Shown here: positions 38,546 to 47,517 of the stretch, piece after piece | How positions within the stretch are numbered: the first letter of the stretch is position 1 | How the letters are laid out: each line of letters begins with the position of its first letter | Source: Roseateles terrae | GTDB taxonomy: Bacteria > Pseudomonadota > Gammaproteobacteria > Burkholderiales > Burkholderiaceae_C | Assembly (NCBI RefSeq): GCF_014192155.1 | Contig: NZ_JACHXO010000006.1 | Span: 248,001-312,000 of the forward strand | Direction of reading: 5' to 3' | DNA length: 64,000 nucleotides | The notes under the pieces: generated by a model | What the model was told of the DNA's origin: nothing | The model's database searches: none | What the model saw: only the letters and a program-made list of their open reading frames with translations | Translations under genes and position numbers: made by a program

Positions 38546-38751
38546 GAGGAGACGCCGTCATTGGCACGGAGCCTGGTGGGCGATCAGCCGTTCATTCCCC
38601 CCGATCTCGCAGCTTCGCACGCGACGCCGACGGCAGCAGCATGAGTTCCGCCTTCCGGCGGGCCAAACTCGGCATTCTGCCGATATGAGGAAGCCGGGTT
38701 GCCTTTCAGACTTCGTCGAGCCGCTGGAGCAAGACAGCGACGGAGGGCAAT

Positions 38752-40332
38752 ATGAGCATGCAGGCTCGCACGAATCGGCCTGAGCAGACCACGGAGGCTT
38801 CATCGCGGGATCATGGCCAACCCGGTCCGTCGGAGCCGCTGCGCCTGCGATCGACGACATGGGCGTCGATCGAAAACTCGCCACGCATGTTTGCCCAGCG
38901 TCAACAGATCGCGGCGATCTTTGGCAGTCCTGGCAGGGAGGGCGTGGCTCAATTCATCCAAACGTTCAAGACCGAGCGCGAGGCTATCCATCACTTCGAG
39001 GATGAACTCCAGGACGACCTGGACCTTCATTTAGACGAAATTCTGGAACTGCGCTCTCAAGCAAGCCGGAATGGATGGGAAGACCTCGCTGAACGGATCG
39101 AACATCAGCTGCAGACCCTGAAGTCTGAGCGCCTGATTCAGCTGAAACTGCGCAACGTCGACTTGCGTGACATCCGCAATCTGGGAGAGATGCTGACGCT
39201 ACTGGCAGCCGCTCAGCAACACGGGTTTGAAGAGATTGAGGAACTGCTGCTCCCTCATGTGCGACGTCTTGAAGACGCGCGGGATGATGCTGAGATGCAG
39301 GACCTGGGACGGGCGGACCCGCCGCCCCTGGATGCACCTGGTGCGGTGATTCCCGACTCCGGCCCGCTGCCGCATCGCGGCCTCCCACAAGATGTCGTGC
39401 CGCAATCGTCATCGGCGCAGCCATTGCAGCAGCCATTACAGCAGCCGTCACAGCAGCCGTTGCCTCAGGAAGCTCTCGATGCTCCCATCGCGATGGACGG
39501 CCCCGCGGAGGAGGATGTCATTGTGAACGTGCCGGCACAGCGCGACTTGGTGAACCCTGCGTTGGCTGCGCCTCAAGGACGACGCGGCCAACGGCGCCAA
39601 AGTTTCCGTCAACGAATCAAGAACAAGTTTCTGCGTGGGAGGCTTGCCGGAGATTTGTCGAACTCCGTTGGAAGCCTAGGAAACTTCTTCAGTCCTGACA
39701 ACAATGGAAATCCGGTACCTGCGGCCTCTGCATTCGTCGCAATCGGGAGTTTTGGTGTTCTGGCAAACGGTTTGAAACTGTTATACGACGGAGTCAAATA
39801 CGCGCGTGCGGCGCGGTCGGACGCTGCGAGTCGCGAAGCCCTGAGCATGGTTTTTGGCGGCGCTGAAGGCATACAAAGTGGGGCGGCCGGTGTCCTCGCT
39901 GGCATCCTCAATCTGGCCGGCGCCTTTAATGAAGGAACCCTATCAGGGGTTTATTCCACTGCAGCCTGGGCCATCGCTGAAGTCAACAATGTCCTGGCGC
40001 AGATTGACGTCATCGTCAAAAAGGCGCGCCAAGGACAGGGCCGCGTTCAAAACTTCAAGCGCCATTGGCGGGCCTACCTCAAGTCATCGCTCTCGATATT
40101 CGCCTCGGTCGTCAAAGCCGTTGGCTGCGTGATGTCGCTGTACGTGGCAGTCGAGAAGACCGCAGAAGACGGGCTCGATACAGAGTCCCAGTGGGCCTCG
40201 ATATTCATGATCACGGGAGCTGGGATCAGCCTCATGCACGCACTGGTCAAGATCGGAATGGTTTACTACGACAGTTGCAACGCCCAGGCAGATGAGCCTG
40301 CGGTGGCAGAGAACGCCGAAGAAGGCGTCTAG
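38752..40332 (+). CDS. Unrecognised 526-residue protein; possible secreted effector or injection-system cargo
   Basis: No confident family. Parts: a disordered N-terminus (1-35); a short motif IENSPRMFAQRQQIAAIFG (40-58) resembling NSPRxxAQRxxxxxxFG sequences that I associate with DUF4157 and extracellular contractile-injection-system proteins; a helical, charged region (60-180); a Pro/Gln linker with four 12-base repeats; a basic patch (RRGQRRQSFRQRIKNKF); and a hydrophobic, Gly/Ala-rich C-terminal half (about 315-510) with several possible membrane segments. There is no signal peptide. The gene is visibly less GC-rich than its neighbours (the 60 bases from 39661 are 47% GC), suggesting transfer. 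GGAGGG precedes the ATG. Confidence 0.8.
   Translation: MSMQARTNRPEQTTEASSRDHGQPGPSEPLRLRSTTWASIENSPRMFAQRQQIAAIFGSPGREGVAQFIQTFKTEREAIHHFEDELQDDLDLHLDEILELRSQASRNGWEDLAERIEHQLQTLKSERLIQLKLRNVDLRDIRNLGEMLTLLAAAQQHGFEEIEELLLPHVRRLEDARDDAEMQDLGRADPPPLDAPGAVIPDSGPLPHRGLPQDVVPQSSSAQPLQQPLQQPSQQPLPQEALDAPIAMDGPAEEDVIVNVPAQRDLVNPALAAPQGRRGQRRQSFRQRIKNKFLRGRLAGDLSNSVGSLGNFFSPDNNGNPVPAASAFVAIGSFGVLANGLKLLYDGVKYARAARSDAASREALSMVFGGAEGIQSGAAGVLAGILNLAGAFNEGTLSGVYSTAAWAIAEVNNVLAQIDVIVKKARQGQGRVQNFKRHWRAYLKSSLSIFASVVKAVGCVMSLYVAVEKTAEDGLDTESQWASIFMITGAGISLMHALVKIGMVYYDSCNAQADEPAVAENAEEGV
39418..39465 (+). repeat. Four degenerate 12-base repeats (QPLQ/QPSQ linker)
   Basis: Tandem units of the type CAGCCATTGCAG, CAGCCATTACAG, CAGCCGTCACAG, CAGCCGTTGCCT encode a Gln-Pro-rich linker from residue 223 of the unrecognised protein. 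Confidence 0.8.
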
Positions 40333-40343
40333 GGGCCTCTGCA

Positions 40344-40364
40344 AAACCTGCGCGGTGCAGGTTT
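40344..40364 (+). terminator. Hairpin after the unrecognised gene
   Basis: Perfect stem AAACCTGC / GCAGGTTT (40344-40351 with 40357-40364) 12 bases after the stop codon. It ends in TTT only, so it is a weak terminator at best. Confidence 0.4.
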
Positions 40365-40485
40365 CACGTGTCGGATTGTCCAGGCGAAGAGGCTCGCATC
40401 GGCCGTGGCAGAGGACACCGGGGGAACATGCGTGAGCGCTTGTACGATGGCGCGACGATGAGCCCATGCACCCCTTGAACCGCCT

Positions 40486-41145
40486 ATGAACGCGCCCCTA
40501 CCGACTCCCTCGATCAGGCAGCAGCCGCCGCCAGCGAAACGCGGGTTGGAGCCTCCCACCCGGGACGTGATTGCGGCACTTCCGCCCTACCCGCAACTGC
40601 CGCTGGACCGGATCCTGGTCGTGCAAAGCGAAGCTGACGAGGCATTCGCGCTCGACAGGATCGCTGAAGCGGGCATCGTCGGATTTGATACGGAGACCAA
40701 GCCGGTGTTTCAAGCCGATCAGACGTCTGATGGCCCGCACGTCATCCAGTTGGCCACGATGACGCATGCGTTCATCTTCCAGGTGGGACCCGGCGGCCTG
40801 TCTCCGCTGCTGCTCGATTGCCTGGAGTCTCCCCACCTGATCAAGGTGGGATTCGGCCTTCAGTCCGATCGCCGCCCGCTCTTCACAAAGTTCGGCGTCG
40901 AGATGCAGAACGTGGTGGATGTGGCGCTGGCCTTCCGGTCGCTGGGCTACAGGCAGATGGTCGGCGCAAAGGCGGCCGTTGCCATCGTCCTGGGTGAGCG
41001 GCTGAGGAAATCGAAGAAGACGACCACATCGAACTGGAAGCATCGGTCACTGACGCCGGAGCAGCTGCACTACGCCGCGGATGATGCTCAGGCTGCCTTG
41101 GCGGTGTATCTGGCGATGGGGTGCCCAATGCCCGGCCGTGGGTGA
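40486..41145 (+). CDS. DEDDy 3'-5' exonuclease domain protein (RNase D-like)
   Basis: Predicted nuclease of 219 residues. All catalytic residues of the DEDDy class are visible: Asp68 and Glu70 in VGFDTETKP, Asp128 in KVGFGLQSDRR, and Tyr196/Asp200 in LHYAADDAQAAL. There are no HRDC domains as in true RNase D, so it is a single-domain relative of the Werner-type/RNase D exonucleases, with RNA or DNA substrate unknown. It converges with the oxidoreductase gene with a 2-base gap. Confidence 0.9.
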   Translation: MNAPLPTPSIRQQPPPAKRGLEPPTRDVIAALPPYPQLPLDRILVVQSEADEAFALDRIAEAGIVGFDTETKPVFQADQTSDGPHVIQLATMTHAFIFQVGPGGLSPLLLDCLESPHLIKVGFGLQSDRRPLFTKFGVEMQNVVDVALAFRSLGYRQMVGAKAAVAIVLGERLRKSKKTTTSNWKHRSLTPEQLHYAADDAQAALAVYLAMGCPMPGRG

Positions 41146-41147
41146 TC

Positions 41148-42203
41148 TCAAAGCTGATGGTCATGGCTTCCATCACGCGGGGACGACGCATTCATCGTGA
41201 TCGCGAGCTTGCCGAGATTCTTGGGGGCAGCCATCTGCGCGAAAGCTTCGTTGGCCTGCGCCAGGTCAAAGTGCCGGGAAGACAGGACGGGGCGCAGCAA
41301 GCCGCTTCTGGCCAGCTTGGCAGCCTCCTGCATGATCTCCCCGTGATGGGTCATGCCTTGGCCGGTCAGCAGCGGAAGCAGTGTGAAGACGCCGGAGTAA
41401 GTGGCGCCCCGGAAAGAGAGCGGTGCCAGGGAATGCGTGCCCCAGCCGAGTGACGTGACGACATGGCCGGTATAGGTGCGCACGGCTGCAAACGAGGCGT
41501 CGATGGTCTTGCCGCCGACCGTGTCATACACAACATCGAAGCCTTCCGCGTGGGTCGCTCGAGCCACATACTGCTCAACCGTCTCCGTCTCGTAATCAAT
41601 GGGCGTCGCCCCCAGCGTTTCGATCAGATCGCGCTGGGAAGCCGTACCGGTTGCCCAGACCTCTGCACCGAAGGACTTTGCGATCTGAATGGCTACGTGT
41701 CCGACGCCACCGGCACCGCCGTGGACCAGCACCTTGTCCCCGGCCTTGACCTTCGCCCGGTCCACCAGGCCTTCCCAGGCGGTGATGAATACCAGGGGCA
41801 GAACCGCAGCTTCCTGCCAGGTGAGTTCCTGAGGCTTGACGGCCAGCAGGCGTGCATCGGCGGCGACGTACTCACTCAGTGTGCCGGGATGACCGCCCAC
41901 GCCACCGACCATGCCAAAGACTTCATCGCCCACATCGAAGGCGGTGACGTCGGGGGCCAGGGCGACGACAACGCCGGCCATGTCCAGGCCGATGGTGGCC
42001 GGAAGCGGCTGCCTGGCATGCTCGGCTTGAGCCGCCCGGATCTTGCCATCCAGCGGGTTGATGCCCGCAGCCATGACCCGGATCAGCACCTGGCCGGGTT
42101 GAAGCTCGGGAAGCGGGCGCTGAACGATCATCAGGTCGGCACCCGCGCTCGGGGCGATCGCGACCTGCATCGTTGCGGGGAGGGGATAGGAGGCAGCAGT
42201 CAT
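41148..42203 (-). CDS. NAD(P)-dependent medium-chain oxidoreductase (quinone-oxidoreductase type)
   Basis: Cytoplasmic MDR-superfamily reductase of 351 residues. GroES-like N-terminal domain (AAGINPLDGKIRAAQ, LGLDMAG-type segment IGLDMAGVVVALAP) and Rossmann domain with VLVHGGAGGVGHVAIQIAKSFGA. The catalytic zinc ligands of alcohol dehydrogenases are absent, so it fits the zinc-independent quinone reductase group. ATG at 42203 has GGAG 8 bases upstream. A LysR regulator gene lies upstream on the same strand and may control it. Confidence 0.92.
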   Translation of the reverse strand: MTAASYPLPATMQVAIAPSAGADLMIVQRPLPELQPGQVLIRVMAAGINPLDGKIRAAQAEHARQPLPATIGLDMAGVVVALAPDVTAFDVGDEVFGMVGGVGGHPGTLSEYVAADARLLAVKPQELTWQEAAVLPLVFITAWEGLVDRAKVKAGDKVLVHGGAGGVGHVAIQIAKSFGAEVWATGTASQRDLIETLGATPIDYETETVEQYVARATHAEGFDVVYDTVGGKTIDASFAAVRTYTGHVVTSLGWGTHSLAPLSFRGATYSGVFTLLPLLTGQGMTHHGEIMQEAAKLARSGLLRPVLSSRHFDLAQANEAFAQMAAPKNLGKLAITMNASSPRDGSHDHQL

Positions 42204-42338
42204 GGGAGAACTCCGTGAATGGGTGTGCTCCCAGTGTGCAAACCGCCCCCCCATCTGTCGATGCACAGGCCCGCATGATCGGATTGCAGAAATGAATACC
42301 CACGCGCGCCCACTTCGTTCGGGCCTGTGGGTGGATCG

Positions 42339-43205
42339 CTAGCGCAACTCCTTCACCTTGTCCCACACCAGTTCCAGGAATGCCTTGATGCGCGGAGCCT
42401 GCCGGAGGTCTTCGTGATAGCCCAGCCACAACTTTCGGCTCGGCGGCGCTTCTGCCAGCGGCACTTCGCGCAGACCGGTCATGCCAGCAGCCAGAACTTT
42501 GGGTAGCACGGCGAGCCCGCCACCTTGTCCGCAGAACGAGGCCTGGGCCTCACGGCTGTTGCTGGTGAAAGTCACTCGCCCGCTGGGAAAACGACCCTTC
42601 AGCCAGAGGACATCCGGGGAGTGCTCCAACGCGCCGTTCAAGGTGATCAGGTCGACGGCTGCATCGGGTGGCGGGTAGTCGTCCGGCAGATGGTCGGCAC
42701 AGTACAGGCGGTACTGCATCTCGCTGAACAGCCGTTGAACGATCCCCGCTTCATTGAAGGGCGTGATTCTGAAGGCGATATCCGCTTCACGCTGCGTCAG
42801 GCTGACGGGCCGCGCATCCGTGAGCAACTCGACCTCCACCCCGGGATGGAGTCGCGTGAAGTTCGCGATCCATCGGGACAGCACGCGAGCACCGAACCAG
42901 TCCGACGACGCGACCCGGATTTGACCCTTTAGCTCCAGACCTGCGCCGAAGCGCTGACGCTCCATCGCCATGAACTCTTCCTCGATGCGAAAGGCGTGTG
43001 GCATCAGCTGCACGCCTTCGTCGGTGAGCGCGAATCCATTCGCAGTCCGCTGGAACACCTTCTGGCCCAGGGATGCCTCGATGGACCTGAGGCGGCGGCT
43101 CAACGTGGGTTGGCTGAGACCGGTCAGGCGCGCGGCCCCGGTCAAGGTGCCCGCCCGATGAATCGCCAGCATCAGCCGCAGGTCGTTCCATTCCATGCTA
43201 TTCAT
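42339..43205 (-). CDS. LysR-family transcriptional regulator
   Basis: 288-residue regulator. N-terminal HTH (MEWNDLRLMLAIHRAGTLT, LTGLSQPTLSRRLRSIEASLG) and a periplasmic-binding-like effector domain (about 90-285). ATG at 43205 is favoured by an upstream GGAA; ATG at 43196 is also possible. It is upstream of, and on the same strand as, the oxidoreductase with a 135-base gap. Confidence 0.93.
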   Translation of the reverse strand: MNSMEWNDLRLMLAIHRAGTLTGAARLTGLSQPTLSRRLRSIEASLGQKVFQRTANGFALTDEGVQLMPHAFRIEEEFMAMERQRFGAGLELKGQIRVASSDWFGARVLSRWIANFTRLHPGVEVELLTDARPVSLTQREADIAFRITPFNEAGIVQRLFSEMQYRLYCADHLPDDYPPPDAAVDLITLNGALEHSPDVLWLKGRFPSGRVTFTSNSREAQASFCGQGGGLAVLPKVLAAGMTGLREVPLAEAPPSRKLWLGYHEDLRQAPRIKAFLELVWDKVKELR

Positions 43206-43243
43206 TTTTGCAATTCCAGCATGCGCCGCCATGCATCGGCAAA

Positions 43244-43276
43244 CAAAAAAGGCCCGCAGCCATGGGGCTGCGAGCC
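43244..43276 (-). terminator. Rho-independent terminator after ssb
   Basis: Stem GGCCCGCAGCC / GGCTGCGAGCC (43251-43261 with 43266-43276; one mismatch) followed on the minus strand by TTTTTTGTTT. It lies between ssb and the LysR gene. Confidence 0.85.
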
Positions 43277-43307
43277 TGATGTGGACATCCGAAGGGTCGG
43301 TGTCTGG

Positions 43308-43874
43308 TTAGAACGGAATATCGTCATCCATGTCGTCAAACCCCGTCGCCGGCTTGGCCGCCGGAGCCGGCGCCGGGCGCGGCGCGCTGCGCGGAGCCGG
43401 TGCGCGCGGGCTGTCGAAATCGCCTGCGTCACGGCCGCTGCCGCCACCTTCACGACCACCGCCCTCGCGACCGCCGCCACCGGCGCTGCGCTCACGGTTG
43501 TAGCCACCGCCACCGCCGCTGCCCATCTCGTCGCCGCCATCACGGCCGCCCAGCAGCTGCATGGTTTCGGCAATGATTTCGGTCGTGTAGTTGTCCTTGC
43601 CTTCCTTGTCCTGCCACTTGCGGGTCTTCAGGCGACCTTCCACATAGACCGGACGGCCCTTCTTCAGATACTCACCGGCGATCTCCGCCAGCCGGTCGTA
43701 AAACACCACCCGGTGCCATTCGGTTTCTTCCTGGCGCTCGCCGCCTTCACGGCTCTTCCAGTTGCGGGTTGTGGCGATGCTCACATTGCACACCGCGCTG
43801 CCGCTGGGGGTGTAGCGCAGTTCAGGGTCACGGCCGAGATTGCCGAGGATGATGACTTTGTTGACCGAGGCCAT
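43308..43874 (-). CDS. ssb: Single-stranded DNA-binding protein
   Basis: Binds and protects single-stranded DNA in replication, recombination and repair. 188 residues: OB-fold (1-110; [54 protein letters not shown]), a Gly/Arg-rich disordered linker (about 115-155), a Pro/Ala stretch, and the acidic partner-binding tip DDDIPF. ATG at 43874 matches the conserved N-terminus. In many Burkholderiales ssb lies beside uvrA and an MFS gene; here about 7.7 kb separates ssb and uvrA. Confidence 0.97.
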   Translation of the reverse strand: MASVNKVIILGNLGRDPELRYTPSGSAVCNVSIATTRNWKSREGGERQEETEWHRVVFYDRLAEIAGEYLKKGRPVYVEGRLKTRKWQDKEGKDNYTTEIIAETMQLLGGRDGGDEMGSGGGGGYNRERSAGGGGREGGGREGGGSGRDAGDFDSPRAPAPRSAPRPAPAPAAKPATGFDDMDDDIPF

Positions 43875-43899
43875 GGTTGCCGTCCGCTTGCGTATGGTT

Positions 43900-43954
43900 A
43901 AAAAATTGAGGCCGCCGAGCACCCCCGGACCTGCTCCAGGGGCCGCGCGGCGGC
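43900..43954 (-). terminator. Terminator of the GGDEF gene, or attenuator in the ssb leader
   Basis: GCCGCCG / CGGCGGC stem (43911-43917 with 43948-43954) with inner CCCC/GGGG pairing, followed on the minus strand by CTCAATTTTTT. The T run ends 25 bases ahead of the ssb ATG, leaving almost no room for a separate ssb promoter downstream of it. Confidence 0.6.
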
Positions 43955-44032
43955 GCTGGGCCCAATTATGCCGCCTACCCCCGGTCCTTCATGTGGGCGG
44001 AAATTCCGGCCTTCCTGACTCGTTCCGGTCTC

Positions 44033-45022
44033 TCAACGCCCCGCTTCCGGGGTCAGCGCCGCTGCCGACCGCTGCTGTTTCTGGGCATACATCGCTGCGT
44101 CCGCCTGGGTCAGGAGCGTCTCCAGCTCCAGCGGTGCGTCGGCGGACATGGAGGCACTGCCCACACTGAAATCCAGCGCGTATCCCCGCTGCGCCCGCAG
44201 GTTCAGGGCATTGAGCTGGGCTCTGAGCCGCTCCATCGCCCGGTCTTTTTCTTCCGTCGCCGTGCCACTGAGCAGCGCCACGAACTCGTCCCCGCCGATA
44301 CGGGCCACCACGTCCGACGCCCGCAGGCAGTAGCGCAGCAGTCCGGCGAAACTCTTCAGCGCCCAGTCGCCCTCCGCATGGCCATACCGGTCGTTGACGC
44401 CTTTGAAGCCGTCCAGATCAAAGAACAGCAGCGTCGCCGGCCAGGCATTGCGCTGGCACAGCGCCACCACATGGCCGGCCTGGGACTCAAAGCCACGCCG
44501 GTTCGCCAATCCGGTCAGTTCGTCCACCATGGCCGCGTAAAGGGCCGCGAACTGCTGCTCCACCAGGAAGGCCAGGTCCCGCAGCGTCGCCTTGTCGTCC
44601 TCATCAAAGCCCCGCGGCTGGTGGTCGAGCAGGCACAGGGTGCCCAGACGGTGGCCGGATGGCGAACGGACCGGGCAACCGGCGTAGAACCGCACCTGCG
44701 GCGGGCCGGTGACCAGGGGGTTGTCCGCAAACCGGGGGTCCCGATGGGCGTCGGGCACCAGAAGGATGTCGTCGGACAGGATGGCATGGCCGCAGAACGA
44801 CACATCCCGCGTTGTTTCCCGCACGTCCAGCCCCTGTGCCGACTTGAACCATTGCCGGTCCGCATCCACCAGGCTGACCAGTGCGATGGGTAACTGGAAG
44901 ATCCGCCGGGCCATGCGGGTGATGCGGTCAAAGCGCTCATCCGGCTCGGTGTCCAGAATTTGCAGGACCCGCAGCGTGGCGCGGCGGGCATCTTCATCAG
45001 GAGGAATCGGGGGAGCAATCAT
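44033..45022 (-). CDS. GAF-domain diguanylate cyclase
   Basis: Makes cyclic di-GMP. 329 residues, no membrane segment. GAF sensor domain (about 20-160; FCGHAILSDDILLVPDA, DPRFADNPLV, LGTLCLLD) and a GGDEF domain with the intact active site RIGGDEFVALL (GGDEF 243-247) and an RxxD product-inhibition site (Arg234-Asp237) at the canonical 5-residue spacing. An active, feedback-inhibited cyclase is therefore expected. The GAF resembles that in the REC-GAF protein at 31735-32613. It is divergent from recQ. Confidence 0.95.
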   Translation of the reverse strand: MIAPPIPPDEDARRATLRVLQILDTEPDERFDRITRMARRIFQLPIALVSLVDADRQWFKSAQGLDVRETTRDVSFCGHAILSDDILLVPDAHRDPRFADNPLVTGPPQVRFYAGCPVRSPSGHRLGTLCLLDHQPRGFDEDDKATLRDLAFLVEQQFAALYAAMVDELTGLANRRGFESQAGHVVALCQRNAWPATLLFFDLDGFKGVNDRYGHAEGDWALKSFAGLLRYCLRASDVVARIGGDEFVALLSGTATEEKDRAMERLRAQLNALNLRAQRGYALDFSVGSASMSADAPLELETLLTQADAAMYAQKQQRSAAALTPEAGR

Positions 45023-45116
45023 GAACTACGGTCTCCGTGGGCCCTCCGTGGAGGGGGGCGGGCGTCCTTTGGACGGATTCCGCGCCCTTGCGCAGACCCG
45101 GTCCTGCTTTCTCCTG

Positions 45117-45122
45117 GACAAT
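45117..45122 (+). promoter_or_regulatory. Possible -10 element immediately ahead of recQ
   Basis: GACAAT lies 10 bases before the recQ ATG, within the same 14-base sequence found before mnmA. No Shine-Dalgarno sequence separates it from the start. Confidence 0.32.
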
Positions 45123-45132
45123 CGCGGGCTCC

Positions 45133-47001
45133 ATGAGTCCGCCGAAGCATCATCCCGTCCCCATCCACATCCTGCAAGAGGTGTTCGGATACAGCGCGTT
45201 CCGCGGCCAGCAGGCCGCGATCGTCGAGCACGTCACCGACGGTGGGGATGCCCTGGTGCTGATGCCCACCGGCGGGGGCAAGAGCCTCTGTTATCAGGTG
45301 CCCGCCATTGCCCGGCAACGGGCGGGCCATGGGGTGACGGTGGTGGTGAGCCCGCTCATCGCCCTGATGCACGATCAGGTCGGCGCGCTGGAAGAAGCCG
45401 GTGTGCACGCCGCCTTCCTGAACTCCACCCAGTCGCTGGAAGAAGCGCAAGCCATCGAGCGGGAGATGCTGGCCGGACGCCTGTCCCTGCTCTACGCCGC
45501 GCCTGAGCGCCTGAACACGCCCCGGTTCCTGGCGCAGCTGACTTCCCTGCACGAGCGGGGCCTGCTGAGCCTGTTTGCGATTGACGAGGCCCACTGCGTG
45601 AGCCAGTGGGGCCATGATTTCCGCAGCGAATACCTGTCGCTGAGTCTGCTGCACGAGCGCTTCCCGGACGTTCCCCGCATCGCCCTGACGGCCACCGCGG
45701 ACGACATCACCCGTGCGGACATCATCGACCGGCTGCAGCTGCATGAGGCACGGGTTTTCATTGACAGCTTCGACCGGCCCAACATCCGCTATCTGATCGT
45801 CGAGAAGGACAAGCCGCGGGAGCAGCTGCTGCGCTTCATCCAGGACGACCATGACGGCGAAGCGGGCGTGGTGTATTGCCAGAGCCGCAAGAAGGTGGAA
45901 GAAACCGCTGAGTGGCTGCGTGCGGAGGGTATATCCGCCCTGGCCTATCACGCCGGCATGGACAGCGACGTGCGCATGCGCCACCAGGACCGCTTCCTGC
46001 GGGAGGACGGCATCGTGATGGTGGCCACCGTCGCCTTCGGCATGGGCATCGACAAGCCGGACGTGCGCTTTGTCGCCCACCTGGACCTGCCCAAGAACAT
46101 CGAAGGCTACTACCAGGAGACCGGTCGCGCGGGTCGCGACGGGGAAGCTGCCGAAGCCTGGATGGCCTACGGGCTGGCCGATGTGGTGAACCAGCGCCGC
46201 ATGATCGACGAGAGCCCCTCCACCGAGGAGTTCAAGCAGGTGCAGCGCGGCAAGCTGGATGCGCTGCTGGCCTTGGCCGAAGCGACGGACTGCCGGCGGC
46301 AGCGGCTGCTGGCGTACTTCGGGGAAGACAGCGAGCCCTGCGGCAACTGCGACAACTGCCTGAATCCGCCAGCCACCTGGGATGCCACCGAGGCGGCCCG
46401 CATGGCCCTCTCCTGCATCTACCGCTTCCGGCAGAACGGCGGGCAGCGCTTCGGTGCCGGGCATCTGATCGACGTGCTGCGGGGCAAGGACACGGAGAAG
46501 GTGCGGCAGTATGGTCACCAGCATCTGTCCACCTGGGCCATCGGCGCGCATCTCAGCGAGCAGCAGTGGCGTGCAGTGCTGCGTCAGCTGATCGCGCTGG
46601 GGCATGTGGTGACGGAGGGCGAGTTCAGCACCCTGTCACTGAACGAATCCGCGCGAGGGGTGCTCAAGGGCGAGGTGGAATTGCTGCTCCGGCAGCCGAC
46701 GGCGCCAGCGCGCAAGGGCAAGACCAGCCGCAGCGGCACCGGCAGCCGCCGCACGGCGCTGGCGGATCCGGATCTGGCGCCCGATGCGCAACAGCGCTTC
46801 GAATCCCTCAAGGCCTGGCGGGCCGAGGTGGCGCGGGAGCATGGGCTGCCGGCCTATGTGATCTTCCAGAACGTGACCCTGGCCGAGATGGCACGGCAAC
46901 ATCCGCGAACGCTGGATGAGCTGTCCGGCATCAGTGGGGTCGGTGCGAAAAAGCTGGAAGCGTATGGAGAGGATCTGCTTCGGGTGCTGGACGCGCGCTG
47001 A
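45133..47001 (+). CDS. recQ: ATP-dependent DNA helicase RecQ
   Basis: 3'-5' helicase of recombination and fork repair. 622 residues: Walker A MPTGGGKS (44-51), DEAH box in [17 protein letters not shown], motif VI in [12 protein letters not shown], zinc-binding Cys cluster CGNCDNC, RQC winged helix, and a C-terminal HRDC domain ([37 protein letters not shown]). ATG at 45133 matches the N-terminus of family members (longer in-frame extension upstream looks non-coding). It ends with a weak hairpin. Confidence 0.96.
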   Translation: MSPPKHHPVPIHILQEVFGYSAFRGQQAAIVEHVTDGGDALVLMPTGGGKSLCYQVPAIARQRAGHGVTVVVSPLIALMHDQVGALEEAGVHAAFLNSTQSLEEAQAIEREMLAGRLSLLYAAPERLNTPRFLAQLTSLHERGLLSLFAIDEAHCVSQWGHDFRSEYLSLSLLHERFPDVPRIALTATADDITRADIIDRLQLHEARVFIDSFDRPNIRYLIVEKDKPREQLLRFIQDDHDGEAGVVYCQSRKKVEETAEWLRAEGISALAYHAGMDSDVRMRHQDRFLREDGIVMVATVAFGMGIDKPDVRFVAHLDLPKNIEGYYQETGRAGRDGEAAEAWMAYGLADVVNQRRMIDESPSTEEFKQVQRGKLDALLALAEATDCRRQRLLAYFGEDSEPCGNCDNCLNPPATWDATEAARMALSCIYRFRQNGGQRFGAGHLIDVLRGKDTEKVRQYGHQHLSTWAIGAHLSEQQWRAVLRQLIALGHVVTEGEFSTLSLNESARGVLKGEVELLLRQPTAPARKGKTSRSGTGSRRTALADPDLAPDAQQRFESLKAWRAEVAREHGLPAYVIFQNVTLAEMARQHPRTLDELSGISGVGAKKLEAYGEDLLRVLDAR

Positions 47002-47024
47002 GCAGCGATCACGTCCTTCTTGCA

Positions 47025-47045
47025 ACGCCCGGTCCGTCCGGGCGT
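47025..47045 (+). terminator. Hairpin after recQ
   Basis: Stem ACGCCCGG / CCGGGCGT (47025-47032 with 47038-47045) with a 5-base loop, followed by GGGTCTTTC. The T run is poor, so termination is uncertain. Confidence 0.45.
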
Positions 47046-47078
47046 GGGTCTTTCAGACTGACACAGCCGCCGCAAGGA

Positions 47079-47387
47079 TCACAGCGGCTGGGTGGCGTTG
47101 ACCGGGGTGGCAGCGGCCACCTGGGTGCCGTCCAGCGTGGTGGCGCGGCGGCCGGTGATGTAGACGGTGGGCAGGGTGCGCACTTCCGCCTGGGCCACCA
47201 CGCGGGTGCCGGTGATGTAGACGGTCTCGAGCTTGATCGGGCGGGCGGCGTTGTCGCGCTGAGCGTGGGACTGAGATTGGGCCTGGGCCAGTCCCACGGC
47301 CAGGGCGGCGGTGGCGACGATACCGAAGGCCAGGGCCTTCACGCTGGTGGCGACGGTCTGGCGGGAAGCGGTGCGGAAGGTGTTCAT
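47079..47387 (-). CDS. Small exported protein with two VYITG motifs
   Basis: Family not recognised. The 102-residue product has a signal peptide (to about residue 36, LAQA-Q) and a mature part with two copies of a LETVYITGTR / LPTVYITGRR motif about 20 residues apart. The motif resembles the entry sequence of TonB-dependent receptor plugs (VxVTGSxxKR), such as those at 1-6898. CAGGAG precedes the ATG. A paralogue with the same pair of motifs and a similar upstream region lies at 50446-50709, on the far side of the mechanosensitive channel gene. Confidence 0.82.
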   Translation of the reverse strand: MNTFRTASRQTVATSVKALAFGIVATAALAVGLAQAQSQSHAQRDNAARPIKLETVYITGTRVVAQAEVRTLPTVYITGRRATTLDGTQVAAATPVNATQPL

Positions 47388-47500
47388 GTCGATCTCCTGG
47401 GGGCTGCATCAGTGGGTCAGTGAATGCAGTGTCATCAACGCGCCTGAATCTCTCCAGGCGCGCGCGACGAAGTGGCAAGGAGACGGCGTGAACTGCAAAG
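47388..47500 (-). promoter_or_regulatory. Upstream region conserved with the paralogue at 50446-50709
   Basis: Contains GCAGTTCAC (minus strand, 47488-47496) about 100 bases before the start and a GCGCCTGGAGAG element, both matched in order in the region upstream of the paralogue. A shared promoter or operator is likely. Confidence 0.45.
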
Positions 47501-47517
47501 AGCGCAGATAAAGGGGC

